Below are positions 17,909 through 26,257 of a stretch of 36,356 bases of DNA, in pieces. Made by a program: the position numbers and the translations under genes. Source of the stretch: an uncultured Bacilli bacterium. GTDB taxonomy: Bacteria > Bacillota_I > Bacilli_A > RF39 > UBA660. Each line of letters starts with the position of its first letter. Position 1 is the stretch's first letter. The DNA lies in the NCBI GenBank assembly GCA_947601845.1, contig CANQGH010000014.1:1-36356 (forward strand). The letters run 5' to 3'. The notes beneath the pieces were generated by a model that was not told the origin of the DNA, did no database searches, and was given only the letters and a program-made list of their open reading frames with translations.

Positions 17909-17984
17909 TGGTGACCTGTATGGGACTTGGACCCATGAATATCGCCTTGAGAGGGCGACGTGTTAACCGCTTCACCAACAGGCC
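17909..17984 (-). tRNA. tRNA-Glu (anticodon CTC)
   Basis: Read on the minus strand: acceptor GGCCTGT (17984-17978) pairs with ACAGGTC (17919-17913, one G-U), discriminator A, encoded CCA at 17911-17909. Anticodon stem TCGCC/GGCGA with loop CTCTCAA gives anticodon CTC (Glu, GAG). CTC is the rarer Glu isoacceptor; the TTC gene must be elsewhere. Confidence 0.93.
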
Positions 17985-18004
17985 ATTACATCAAAGACAA
18001 GTAT

Positions 18005-18033
18005 ATTCTAGCATATAACTTAATGTTTGACAA
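18005..18033 (-). promoter_or_regulatory. Promoter of tRNA-Glu
   Basis: Minus strand TTGTCA (18033-18028), 17-nt spacer ending TGC, TAGAAT (18010-18005): an extended -10 with good -35. It is divergent from the promoter at 18083-18111; the two -35 regions form a 9-bp inverted repeat (TTTGACAAT at 18026-18034, ATTGTCAAA at 18082-18090). Confidence 0.8.
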
Positions 18034-18082
18034 TCATGAAATCAATATTTTAAAATTTATTACAAAACTATTTTAGTAACTA

Positions 18083-18111
18083 TTGTCAAATAAATATTTA
18101 TACCATATAAT
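18083..18111 (+). promoter_or_regulatory. Promoter of the gene at 18141
   Basis: TTGTCA (18083-18088), exact 17-nt spacer, TATAAT (18106-18111). Transcription start near 18118 leaves a short leader with AGAGAG before ATG 18141. Confidence 0.85.
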
Positions 18112-18140
18112 AAAAATATATTAAAAGAGAGATGTTTTTT

Positions 18141-18944
18141 ATGGCTTTACAAGATGAATCAGTAAATATTAATAATATTTTAGACAGTGTTTTAATTTAT
18201 GAAGATAAAAATACTTTTTTAAATATAGTAAAAGATGCTAAAGATGTAAATATTAATCCTATAATTAATTATCATAATAGTATTGTTGGTAGTGATAATA
18301 TTGATTTATTAACTAGTTTATATATAAAATTAAAGTATTATTTAGAAGAAAAAAATGATTATCCAGAACCACTTCAAGAAGGTCTTGCTCTTTTGGCAAG
18401 TAAAGTTGCTATATTAAAAGCATTTATGCCTAATAAATTAAGAGATTATTTTGATATTGGTGATTATTCTAGATATTTACAATTTACGAATCCCTTTGAA
18501 GAGATAGTCAGGTTACTATTGTGTAGTGTTAAGCAAGACTCTAATTTTTATAATGATAGAATTAATCGCAATTCTAAAGACAGCTTGATGGAAATTGATG
18601 CTTGTACGGATATTGTTAGTAAAGCTATCAATGGAATGAAATTATATCAAGATACAGAACTTTTATATAATTGGAGTTTGATTACTGACATAGGGCGTCA
18701 TCTAGTTTGTTCTAACGTAAGTAGTGATGAACCTATGTCAGCAAGAGATAAAAATAATAAAAGTGTGATTATCGAACAGTTTGATAAAATTAGATATATA
18801 TATTCAACTAGGATAACTACTCAAATATTATTAGGAAATTTACCAACGGAAGAAATAGTAGAAAAATTATATACACGTTTTGATAATAAAATTCTTTATG
18901 CTATAAAAAATATAGGTGTATATGAAAAAACAAAAAGGAAATAG
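18141..18944 (+). CDS. Unknown cytoplasmic helical protein
   Basis: 267 aa from ATG 18141; the in-frame ATG at 18132 directly abuts the GAGAG Shine-Dalgarno sequence and is unlikely. No signal peptide or membrane segment is present; composition is Asp/Asn/Ile/Leu-rich and mostly helical. I do not recognise a domain. It has its own consensus promoter and precedes frr by 97 nt. Nothing in it suggests a catalytic site. Possibly a lineage-specific protein of the same cluster as the unknown genes at 19638-23103. Confidence 0.75.
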   Translation: MALQDESVNINNILDSVLIYEDKNTFLNIVKDAKDVNINPIINYHNSIVGSDNIDLLTSLYIKLKYYLEEKNDYPEPLQEGLALLASKVAILKAFMPNKLRDYFDIGDYSRYLQFTNPFEEIVRLLLCSVKQDSNFYNDRINRNSKDSLMEIDACTDIVSKAINGMKLYQDTELLYNWSLITDIGRHLVCSNVSSDEPMSARDKNNKSVIIEQFDKIRYIYSTRITTQILLGNLPTEEIVEKLYTRFDNKILYAIKNIGVYEKTKRK

Positions 18945-19041
18945 TATTTATAACGTTGATATCAACTATATTTTTGATATTTATTCTTATTTACAAATTT
19001 CTAAAATATAGTAAAATATAATCAAGGAGAGATGAATTTTA

Positions 19042-19587
19042 ATGGAAGAAGAGATTTTATTACAAACTGAGGATAAAATGCAAAAAGCCGTTGAGAACGT
19101 CGAAAAACGTTTTACTACTGTAAGAGCAGGTCGCGCTAATCCTAGTAGCTTGGATGGAGTTATGGTATCTTATTATGGGGTAGATACTCCTTTAAAGCAA
19201 TTAGCAACTATTTCAGTACCAGAAGCAAGACAATTACTTATAAAACCTTTTGATAGAAGTTGTTTAGGTGCTATAGAAAAAGCTATATTTGAATCTAATT
19301 TAGGATACACTCCTAATAATGATGGGGAAACTGTTCGTATTGTTATTCCGGCATTAACTGAGGATAGAAGAATAGAACTTACTAAACAAGTTAAAGCTAT
19401 TGCTGAAGAGGGTAAAGTAGCAATTAGAAATATAAGAAGAGAAGCTATTGAAGACATAGAAAAACTAAAATTACCAGAAGATGTAGAAAAACATCAAGAT
19501 AACGAAGTTCAAAATTTAGTTAATGAATATAATAAAAAAATTGATGATTTATTAAAGGTTAAAGAAGAAGAACTACTTAGTATATAG
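19042..19587 (+). CDS. frr: Ribosome recycling factor
   Basis: 181 aa, normal RRF length. RFTTVRAGRANPSSLDGVMVSYYG (residues 22-45) and the LTEDRR motif near residue 108 are diagnostic; the C-terminal helices contain REAIEDIEKL. With EF-G it splits post-termination ribosomes in the cytoplasm. In most bacteria frr follows tsf and pyrH; here it stands alone between unknown genes. GGAGA lies 11 nt before ATG 19042. Its terminator hairpin includes the stop codon. Confidence 0.97.
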   Translation: MEEEILLQTEDKMQKAVENVEKRFTTVRAGRANPSSLDGVMVSYYGVDTPLKQLATISVPEARQLLIKPFDRSCLGAIEKAIFESNLGYTPNNDGETVRIVIPALTEDRRIELTKQVKAIAEEGKVAIRNIRREAIEDIEKLKLPEDVEKHQDNEVQNLVNEYNKKIDDLLKVKEEELLSI

Positions 19588-19596
19588 TTCTTTTTC
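19567..19596 (+). terminator. frr terminator overlapping the stop codon
   Basis: AAGAACTA (19568-19575) pairs with TAGTTCTT (19585-19592), 9-nt loop, TTTTT tail. The stop TAG 19585-19587 starts the 3' arm. Confidence 0.8.
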
Positions 19597-19637
19597 TCTG
19601 GCTTTTTAATGTAAAAAAAATTATAAGGAGGAGTAAA

Positions 19638-20168
19638 ATGAGTTATAAAGAATTATTAAAAGATAATGAACTAAAGGAGAAGAGTTTAAAATCGGGTCCA
19701 GCAATTGTATATGATAGTTTAGAGTTACAAGTAGCAATAGGGCAGTGGTTAAAATTATTGCCACTTGAACAAACTATAGATGGAAGTGTTAGATTAGTAT
19801 CAACCCTTGAAGAGGCTTATGATTTAATAGAAAAATATAACATTAAGCCGGTAATATTTGATGCTATATCAACAGAATTTAGCAAAATGTTGCAAATATT
19901 TAATATTGATAATAATGAAGTTTGTATCTTAAGTAACATGAGAGAATTAAGAATATTTAATAAATATGAATTAGATGAAAATGTAACATTTAATTGCCAT
20001 TTATCTAGTCTTAATAATGATGTTTTAATAGGTTTAGGGTATGATAGAATTGGTAGAAGATTAATTGATATAAACAATCCTATAAAGAAAGAAAATTTAA
20101 AAAAACAGTCTTTAAGAGACAATATACATGCCATACCTTCTTATAAACAATTGAAGAAAACACTGTAG
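19638..20168 (+). CDS. Unknown protein, short paralog of the next gene
   Basis: 176 aa, with AAGGAGG before ATG 19638. It shares with the product of the gene at 20266: an N-terminal block around AIVYDSLELQVAIGQWLKLLP, a middle block VTFNCHLS followed by a Gly-Leu motif, and the C-terminal QLKKTL. The longer paralog has about 175 extra residues between the middle block and the C-terminus, so this gene looks like an internally shortened copy or the ancestral short form. No membrane segments, no known domain. Ends in TAG, with no terminator before the next promoter. Confidence 0.75.
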   Translation: MSYKELLKDNELKEKSLKSGPAIVYDSLELQVAIGQWLKLLPLEQTIDGSVRLVSTLEEAYDLIEKYNIKPVIFDAISTEFSKMLQIFNIDNNEVCILSNMRELRIFNKYELDENVTFNCHLSSLNNDVLIGLGYDRIGRRLIDINNPIKKENLKKQSLRDNIHAIPSYKQLKKTL

Positions 20169-20203
20169 GACATCATCTTATAAAATATGCTCCTTTTAAA
20201 ACA

Positions 20204-20232
20204 TTGACTTTTAAAGGAAACGGCTATATAAT
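20204..20232 (+). promoter_or_regulatory. Promoter of the long paralog
   Basis: TTGACT (20204-20209), 17-nt spacer, TATAAT (20227-20232). It shows the upstream ATG 20233 cannot be the start. CCTTTTAAAA (20192-20201) and CTTTTAAAGG (20208-20217), flanking and overlapping the -35, form an imperfect inverted repeat and could be an operator. Confidence 0.85.
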
Positions 20233-20265
20233 ATGAAATACACTTTTAAAAGAAGGAGAATAAGT

Positions 20266-21327
20266 ATGGATTTTAAAAATTTATTTAAGAAAAAAGCAAA
20301 ACAAGAGAATAGTATAGAGTGTAGTCCATCAATTATATATACTAGTTTAGATTCACAAATAGCAATAGGTCAATGGTTGAATTTATTGCCTAATCAAAAA
20401 GAAGAAAAAGAAAACGATGGTGTATTAACATCTGATATAAAAAGTGAAGAATTATTAAAAAATATTTTTCTTTCTCATAAAAAATCAGATAAAATATCTA
20501 GACAATTTAGCCAAGTATTGCAATTAATAGGAATTGATAAAGATGAAACTTGTATTTTAACATTGTTAGATGAAAATAATGTTGGTAATGGTAAAACAAC
20601 TTTTAATTGTCATTTAAATGATGCGGAAGAGAATGGATTAATTAGTTTAGAGCATAATCTTTGTCATGGTAATATAATTAGTTTTGATGATGGTAAAACA
20701 ATTAAGTCTTATAAATATTGGACTGATTCTGCATTAAACCCTATGATATTGGAACACAGTATAACTTTAAAAAATGCCGAAAATGGTAATACAGTAACTC
20801 AATATTTTGATGGTAATTCCTCATCTTTCGAGTTAAAAAGAGAAAATGATATTATATCTTTAGTTATTAATAGTAATCAACAGCTTAATTCTAGAACTCA
20901 TATTGACAATGAAGATAATTTATGTAATTGCCTATTAGATATGACATTACCAATTAATATAGAAGAAGCATATTCAAGAATAATGCCGGTAGTCGATTTA
21001 AGACAGTTCTCTCATGTCTTATTATGTACTAAAAAAATAGAACCACATTCAATCGTGGAGACTAATTCAATAACCATTGATAAAGGTAACATAGAAAGCA
21101 TAACTATAACTAGAGATAATGGTGTGATTGCTATTGATAAAGAAAATAACTGGACATATGAAAAAGAACATGTTTCTATAGAATGTTATAATGGTATTAT
21201 CAATTATAATACAAGTTTTAAAGATGAAAATTATCCCGTTAATAGTCAATTACAAACAAGAATTCATGAATTTATGAGCATAAAACCAATAGTAGAACAA
21301 GTTAAACAATTAAAGAAAACTTTATAA
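20266..21327 (+). CDS. Unknown protein, long paralog of the previous gene
   Basis: 353 aa from ATG 20266 (AGAAGGAGA immediately upstream); an in-frame ATG at 20233 falls at the predicted transcription start and is rejected. A basic N-terminus (NLFKKKAKQ) is followed by the shared IIYTSLDSQIAIGQWLNLLP block, a TTFNCHLN block near residue 115, and a C-terminal QLKKTL. The central ~175 residues are Asn/Ser/Ile-rich beta-like sequence without a recognised family. No export signal is evident. Together with the shorter copy it defines a small paralogous family with its own promoter. Confidence 0.75.
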   Translation: MDFKNLFKKKAKQENSIECSPSIIYTSLDSQIAIGQWLNLLPNQKEEKENDGVLTSDIKSEELLKNIFLSHKKSDKISRQFSQVLQLIGIDKDETCILTLLDENNVGNGKTTFNCHLNDAEENGLISLEHNLCHGNIISFDDGKTIKSYKYWTDSALNPMILEHSITLKNAENGNTVTQYFDGNSSSFELKRENDIISLVINSNQQLNSRTHIDNEDNLCNCLLDMTLPINIEEAYSRIMPVVDLRQFSHVLLCTKKIEPHSIVETNSITIDKGNIESITITRDNGVIAIDKENNWTYEKEHVSIECYNGIINYNTSFKDENYPVNSQLQTRIHEFMSIKPIVEQVKQLKKTL

Positions 21328-21357
21328 CAATTTTGGAACATTTGTACCATATAGTCA

Positions 21358-21363
21358 TATAAT
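21358..21363 (+). promoter_or_regulatory. Possible -10 for ylbD-ylbE
   Basis: TATAAT at 21358-21363, 16 nt before the start codon. No good -35 is seen, so support is modest. Confidence 0.35.
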
Positions 21364-21379
21364 TTATTAGGTGAGGTAC

Positions 21380-21748
21380 ATGTCGAAAGAGGATTTTAAA
21401 AACTTTGTAAGGAACAATCCAACGCTTGTAAAACATGTTAATAATAATGAGGTAACATGGCAACAACTTTATGAAATGTATAATTTATATGGTGAGAATA
21501 GTGAAGTTTGGGATGATTATTTAGTTAGGGGTAATACTTCAAATATTAGTAAAGTTACTCCTGCCAATGAAAAGGCTTTTAAAGAGTTAGTAAGTATGAT
21601 AAAAAAAGTTGACTTAGAAAAAGTTCGTCATGGTATTGAAGGAGTACAAAAGACTATTTCTTTAATTCAGGATTTAGGTGTTGGTAATAAAAATAATGTT
21701 CAAGAGCAATACCAAAATAGGCCAGTATATCAACACTTTGATGATTAA
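21380..21748 (+). CDS. ylbD: YlbD-like protein
   Basis: 122 aa from ATG 21380 with GTGAGG upstream. The N-terminus (KEDFKNFVRNNPTLVKHVNNNEVTWQQLYEMYNLYGE) matches the start of the YlbD family (annotated as putative coat protein in Bacillus) and the next gene is its usual neighbour ylbE. A spore-coat role is unlikely to apply here, as no sporulation genes are present in the window; the conserved ylbD-ylbE pairing suggests a general cellular role. The stop overlaps the next start (TAATG). Confidence 0.72.
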   Translation: MSKEDFKNFVRNNPTLVKHVNNNEVTWQQLYEMYNLYGENSEVWDDYLVRGNTSNISKVTPANEKAFKELVSMIKKVDLEKVRHGIEGVQKTISLIQDLGVGNKNNVQEQYQNRPVYQHFDD

Positions 21749-21969
21749 TGACCCTAGATACAGTTCATTTTCTAAGAAGTAGTCCCCCCTTATATCACTA
21801 TTTAAAATATCATTCTTATTGGTATAAAGAATTAAATAGGAATCCAAGATTAATCAAAGATTTAGAACGTGAAATGAAAAAAGAATATAAATTAACAATG
21901 GAAGATAAAATTAGTAAAATTAATGATAAAATCAGTTTTATTTCTTCCTTTTTAGAGGTATTAAAGTAA
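21748..21969 (+). CDS. ylbE: YlbE-like protein
   Basis: 73 aa, the usual YlbE length. HSYWYKELNRNPRLIKDLEREMKKEYKLT matches the conserved core of the YlbE-like family (HPYWYRxLSRNP in Bacillus). ATG 21748 overlaps the ylbD stop by one base, indicating translational coupling. Function is unknown. It ends in a terminator that contains the stop codon, so the pair forms a unit separated from ylbF further downstream. Confidence 0.78.
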   Translation: MTLDTVHFLRSSPPLYHYLKYHSYWYKELNRNPRLIKDLEREMKKEYKLTMEDKISKINDKISFISSFLEVLK

Positions 21970-21985
21970 TTTTAATATCTTTTTT
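21956..21985 (+). terminator. Terminator of ylbD-ylbE
   Basis: AGGTATTAAA (21956-21965) pairs with TTTAATATCT (21971-21980, one G-U), loop GTAAT, then TTTTT. Stop codon 21967-21969 lies in the loop. Confidence 0.85.
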
Positions 21986-22090
21986 ATTTGTGATAATGTA
22001 AACTTGCGTGTCAAGTCTGGTAAGTATTCTAGTCAAAAGAGAACAACTATGTTAAACTTAAGCTATAAATAATAAGGAGAGATTATTAAA

Positions 22091-22879
22091 ATGGAAAATA
22101 AAAGAGAAGGTTTTGATATTTTACAAAGAGGTCAATTAGAACGTGTACCAGAAACAAAGGATCATCAAGAAGAAGGAGAACATTTAAAACAAATTGTTAC
22201 TCAAGAGGTTTTGCGTAAGCCTGAAAATGGTGCAAGGGATATAGAGCTAGAGCGTACCAAACAAATGGAATTAAGACCTAGAATATACATATTTTTTGAT
22301 CGAGATAAAACGGGAATTTCCTTTTCTGATATGAGTGATGGTAGTCCTTCAGTTAATGATGCAAATGAAGATAAATATGTTACCACATTAGAAGACATAT
22401 CTATGGCTACATGGGATGACAAAGTTAATGCCCAAAAAGGTGAAACAGGGTGTGTTAGGCGTACCGTTGAATGTGAAGAAGGAGTATATGAGGCTATTAC
22501 TTATATAGTTACAGAAGGAGAATTTGAAACGATTGTAAGAAAAATTTTACTATCTGATGACCCCAGAAAAATAGAAATTAGCGTTCCAAGAATTAAATAT
22601 AATGACTATGATGACTTTGTGAGAATTAGAGATGAGGCATCAAAGGCAATAAATATGGGTTATAATATTGATGATTATAAAGAAAAAAGTTCTAAAGTTG
22701 CAGTAGGGGATTTTCAAACACCAAATGAATCCCTTATTGATATAAATAAGAAAACACTACCTATAAATGACGCCAAACATGAGGAAGATATCATTGACTT
22801 ATTTCCTCAATATAATAAGTTAGACCCAACTGGTAATGGTGGGTTTGGCAATAATGATTCACATAAAGGAATAAAATAA
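22091..22879 (+). CDS. Unknown acidic soluble protein
   Basis: 262 aa with AAGGAGAG before the ATG. The N-terminal ~65 residues and the C-terminal ~60 residues are charged and probably disordered; the centre (IYIFFDRDKTGISFSD ... IVTEGEFETIVRKILLSDDP) looks like a small folded alpha/beta domain. I do not recognise a family. No signal peptide or membrane segment is present. It overlaps the next gene by one base, so the two are probably translated together. Confidence 0.72.
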   Translation: MENKREGFDILQRGQLERVPETKDHQEEGEHLKQIVTQEVLRKPENGARDIELERTKQMELRPRIYIFFDRDKTGISFSDMSDGSPSVNDANEDKYVTTLEDISMATWDDKVNAQKGETGCVRRTVECEEGVYEAITYIVTEGEFETIVRKILLSDDPRKIEISVPRIKYNDYDDFVRIRDEASKAINMGYNIDDYKEKSSKVAVGDFQTPNESLIDINKKTLPINDAKHEEDIIDLFPQYNKLDPTGNGGFGNNDSHKGIK

Positions 22880-23103
22880 TGTTAGATCAGTTGAAAGAAG
22901 CATACAGCAAGATTGATATAGAAGATAAAAGAAATGAAATCAATAAAGAAATAGCATCATTATTGATGTTAATCGATATATCTGATAAGTCATATAATTA
23001 TAAAAAAAATAGTAATGTTACAGAAGATGAATTTTTAACCGAAACATATATGCAAATTGTTGAATTAAGAAGTAATTTAATCCGATTATTACGTACCAAA
23101 TAA
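22879..23103 (+). CDS. Unknown small helical protein
   Basis: 74 aa, ATG overlapping the previous stop by one base. Entirely charged/amphipathic helix-like (KIDIEDKRNEINKEIASLLMLIDI), possibly a helical hairpin or coiled coil. No family recognised. Likely partner or regulatory subunit of the previous protein, by coupling only. Confidence 0.65.
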   Translation: MLDQLKEAYSKIDIEDKRNEINKEIASLLMLIDISDKSYNYKKNSNVTEDEFLTETYMQIVELRSNLIRLLRTK

Positions 23104-23150
23104 TAAAAAAATAAAGTGTAAAATAAATTTTTACCTTTATTTTTATTTTT
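23104..23150 (+). terminator. Terminator after the unknown gene pair
   Basis: ATAAAG-GTAAAA (with a one-base bulge, 23111-23123) pairs with TTTTAC-CTTTAT (23129-23140), flanked by A-run and T-run; AT-rich but long. Confidence 0.75.
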
Positions 23151-23160
23151 ATGTAAATTT

Positions 23161-23169
23161 TGTTATAAT
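23161..23169 (+). promoter_or_regulatory. Extended -10 promoter of the U32 gene, very short leader
   Basis: TGTTATAAT at 23161-23169. The expected transcription start near 23176 leaves only about 10 nt before ATG 23186. Confidence 0.7.
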
Positions 23170-23185
23170 CTTATTGGTGGTACTT

Positions 23186-25411
23186 ATGAAAAAAGAATTA
23201 TTAAGCCCTGTTGGAAATATGGAATCTTTGTATCAAGCTATTCATAATGGAGCGGATGCGGTATATTTAGGTGGAAAAAAATATGGAGCCAGAATGTTCA
23301 GTGATAATTTTACAAACGATGAATTAGTTGCAGCGATTAATTATTGTCACTTATATGGAGTTAAAATTTACATTACTATTAATACAGTCATTTTTAATAA
23401 TGAAGTTAATGATTTCCTAGATTATGTAGAATTTATTTATAAAAGCGGAGTAGATGCAGTTATTATGCAGGATTTAGGAATGATTGCTCTAGTTAAAGAT
23501 AAATTTCCAGATTTAACAATTCATGCTTCAACCCAAACGCATAACTATAACAGTGAAGGGATAAAATTATTGCAAGAACTAGGGGTAGAAAGAGTAGTAC
23601 TTGCTCGCGAGTTGTCTTTAGATGATATTAAAGATATTGATTGTTCTATTGATAAAGAAATATTTATTCATGGGGCTTTATGTATATCTTTTTCAGGGGG
23701 ATGTCTTTTTAGCAGTATGTGTTCTAATCGTTCTGGTAATAGAGGCGAATGCGTAGCGTCTTGTCGTCTTCCTTATGAATTATATAAAAACGATATGAAA
23801 ATATCAACTAATGGTAAATATTTATTGAGTACCAAGGAATTAAATACTATTTCACATTTTAAAGAAATAATGGATAGTGATGTAGTAAGTTTAAAAATAG
23901 AAGGGAGAATGAAAAGCCCAGAATATGTAGGATTTATTACCAAGATTTATAGAGCTTTAATGGATAAGTATTATAATAATCAAGAATTAAATATTGATGA
24001 AAAGACTATTGATGATTTAAAAAGTCTATATAATAGAGACTTTACTAGCGGTTATCTATTTCACGAGACTGGACAAAATTTAATGAATATTAAATCTCCC
24101 AATCATATTGGATTACCAATTGGTAAAGTAATAGAAGCGAATCCCAAATATATAAAAATAAAATTAGATTATCCTCTTAATCAAGAAGATGGTATTAAGT
24201 TTCTTACCGAAGATAAAGGTATGATTGTCAATAAATTATATAACGATAAACTTCTTTTATCAAGTAAGGTAGAAAAAGGTAAAATAGCTATTTTAGATAA
24301 TAAAATAGGATTAAAGAATTTATCGATAGTTACTCTTACAACTAATCATCAATTAATTAATAAATTAAATCATTATAGTGAAAAGAAGATTCCCCTAAAT
24401 ATTAAAGTGGTGGCTAAATTAAACCAAAAAATAATGATTACTGCCCAAGATGATCAAAATAATATAGCTACTATATATGGTGATATCATTAGTAAGTCTA
24501 TCTCTAGACCAGTCACGAATGAAAATATTATTGCTCAAATATCTAAAATGGGAAATACCCCTTTTATAATCGACTATTTAGAAATAGACTGTGATTCCGA
24601 CATTTTTATTCCATTAAAAGAACTTAATGATTTAAGACGCAAGATAGTAGAAGATTTGATTAATAAAAGAACTTATATCACTGATAAAAGAGTAAATAAG
24701 GGAAATATTAAACTACAAAACAATACTTTTGATAAAAAATTAAGTATTTTGGTTCGCAATGAAGAACAATTAAAGGTGGCTCTCGAGAAAAAAATTGATT
24801 ACATTTATGTTACTGATATGTCCTTATATCACAAATATGAAAATTTAGATAATATTTATTTGAGGATGGGACGAGTAATATCTAATTTTATGGATATGAT
24901 GGGTGCTAATATTTTAGCTAGTGAATTAGGAGCAATTCATAAATATACAAAAGGAAATAATGTTGTTAGCGATTATTACCTAAATATTACAAATAACTAT
25001 AGCCTTTTAACTCTTGCTAAACAAGGGGTAAAAAGAATAACTATTTCTCCAGAGGCAAACTTTGATACTAATTTTATTTCTAGTGTTCCTTTAGAAATGG
25101 TTATATATGGCAGATTAGAACTTATGATTACTAAATATTGTCCAATAAAGATGTTAGTAGGTAATAATAGAGATAATTGTAATTTATGTTTAAAAAAAGA
25201 TAAATATTTCTTAAAGAGTAATGATAATAAATATTATCCGATTATTAATGAGCCACATATTACCCATATTATGCATTATAAAAACATAGATTTAATTTCA
25301 CAAATAGATGAATATTATCACCGTGGTATATCTTGCTTTAGAATAGAGTTATTTGATGAAAATCAAGAAGAAATGATTAAAATAATTGATAAAGTAAGGA
25401 GAATGTTTTAA
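23186..25411 (+). CDS. U32-family peptidase-like protein (RlhA-type, with DUF3656-like region)
   Basis: 741 aa from ATG 23186 (GGTGG upstream); an in-frame TTG at 23174 lies at the predicted transcription start. The N-terminal barrel starts KKELLSPVGNMESLYQAIHNGADAVYLGG, and the U32 signature with four Cys (HGALCISFSGGCLFSSMCSNRSGNRGECVASC) is at residues ~162-194. The ~350-residue middle resembles the DUF3656 insertion of long U32 proteins, and the C-terminus has another Cys set (KYCPIKMLV ... CNLCL). Long U32/DUF3656 proteins such as E. coli RlhA hydroxylate a cytidine in 23S rRNA, and shorter U32 proteins modify tRNA U34; an RNA-hydroxylation role is therefore more likely than proteolysis. 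Its operon with ylbF and rsmD fits RNA metabolism. Confidence 0.87.
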   Translation: MKKELLSPVGNMESLYQAIHNGADAVYLGGKKYGARMFSDNFTNDELVAAINYCHLYGVKIYITINTVIFNNEVNDFLDYVEFIYKSGVDAVIMQDLGMIALVKDKFPDLTIHASTQTHNYNSEGIKLLQELGVERVVLARELSLDDIKDIDCSIDKEIFIHGALCISFSGGCLFSSMCSNRSGNRGECVASCRLPYELYKNDMKISTNGKYLLSTKELNTISHFKEIMDSDVVSLKIEGRMKSPEYVGFITKIYRALMDKYYNNQELNIDEKTIDDLKSLYNRDFTSGYLFHETGQNLMNIKSPNHIGLPIGKVIEANPKYIKIKLDYPLNQEDGIKFLTEDKGMIVNKLYNDKLLLSSKVEKGKIAILDNKIGLKNLSIVTLTTNHQLINKLNHYSEKKIPLNIKVVAKLNQKIMITAQDDQNNIATIYGDIISKSISRPVTNENIIAQISKMGNTPFIIDYLEIDCDSDIFIPLKELNDLRRKIVEDLINKRTYITDKRVNKGNIKLQNNTFDKKLSILVRNEEQLKVALEKKIDYIYVTDMSLYHKYENLDNIYLRMGRVISNFMDMMGANILASELGAIHKYTKGNNVVSDYYLNITNNYSLLTLAKQGVKRITISPEANFDTNFISSVPLEMVIYGRLELMITKYCPIKMLVGNNRDNCNLCLKKDKYFLKSNDNKYYPIINEPHITHIMHYKNIDLISQIDEYYHRGISCFRIELFDENQEEMIKIIDKVRRMF

Positions 25412-25725
25412 TGAATGAGCTATTATTAAATAAATTAGATGAACTATTCAACGAATTAGATGCAACTGATGATATAAAAGAATTAATCTGTTTAAAAAAA
25501 CTAATATATAATGATAAAGATTTATCTAATAAACTAGATACTATTAAAGCAATTAATAATGTTTATGATAAGGAATATATGGAATTAAAAAAAGATATAA
25601 TTAATAATCCTTTGATACAAAAGTTCCATAAGTTAGAAGATGAACTTTACTTTACTGTTTTACAAGCCAATCAAAAACTAGAACAATTATTTAATAAAAA
25701 GGGGTGCCAGAATGCGCGTAATTAG
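25411..25725 (+). CDS. ylbF: YlbF/YmcA-family protein (RicF-like)
   Basis: 104 aa, ATG overlapping the U32 stop by one base with AAGGAG 8 nt upstream. Helical throughout; the QKFHKLEDELYFTVLQANQKLEQLF segment resembles the C-terminal helices of the YlbF/YmcA family. Bacillus RicF forms a complex with RicA and RicT that controls mRNA processing by RNase Y; this copy is shorter (about 104 against 149 aa). Position directly before rsmD matches the Bacillus ylbF-ylbG-rsmD order, minus ylbG. The tail overlaps the rsmD start by 14 nt. Confidence 0.75.
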   Translation: MNELLLNKLDELFNELDATDDIKELICLKKLIYNDKDLSNKLDTIKAINNVYDKEYMELKKDIINNPLIQKFHKLEDELYFTVLQANQKLEQLFNKKGCQNARN

Positions 25726-26257
25726 TGGTGATTTAAAGGGACGAGTAATAAAGGGGTTTAACATTATTGGCACTAGACCAACTATGGATAGAGTTAAAGA
25801 ATCACTCTTTGCTATTATTCAAAATAAGATATTAAATAGTACAGTATTAGATCTCTTCTCAGGTAGTGGTAATTTAGGAATAGAAGCGATTAGTAATGGT
25901 GCTAAACTCTGTTATTTTAATGATATTAATAAAGATTGTATTAAAATAATTAAGGAGAATATTACTAATTTTAATATTGGAAATAAGGCGGTTGTTTTAA
26001 ATAAAGATTGGCTTCAATGTTTGAATTATTTAAATGCTAGTGGTACTAAACTGGATATTGTGTTTTTGGATCCTCCTTATAAAATGGAATGTTTAAATGA
26101 AGTAATTGAAAAGATAATTAAAGATAATTTAATGAATGATGATGGAATAATTGTTTGTGAAGTGAGCCATGATTATTTGCAAGTTCCTTTAGGGTGGACG
26201 GAACTAAAAAATAAAAAATATGGTGATAAAGAGGTTGTAATTTATAAAAAGAAATAA
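25712..26257 (+). CDS. rsmD: 16S rRNA (guanine-966-N2)-methyltransferase
   Basis: 181 aa. The N-terminus MRVISGDLKGRVIKG and TRPTMDRVKESLF (residues 21-33) are diagnostic for RsmD; the SAM motif VLDLFSGSGNLGIEA is at 45-59 and the catalytic DPPY at 120-123. It methylates G966 of 16S rRNA. ATG 25712 has AAGGGGTG upstream and overlaps ylbF by 14 nt. coaD, its usual partner, does not follow. Confidence 0.95.
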   Translation: MRVISGDLKGRVIKGFNIIGTRPTMDRVKESLFAIIQNKILNSTVLDLFSGSGNLGIEAISNGAKLCYFNDINKDCIKIIKENITNFNIGNKAVVLNKDWLQCLNYLNASGTKLDIVFLDPPYKMECLNEVIEKIIKDNLMNDDGIIVCEVSHDYLQVPLGWTELKNKKYGDKEVVIYKKK

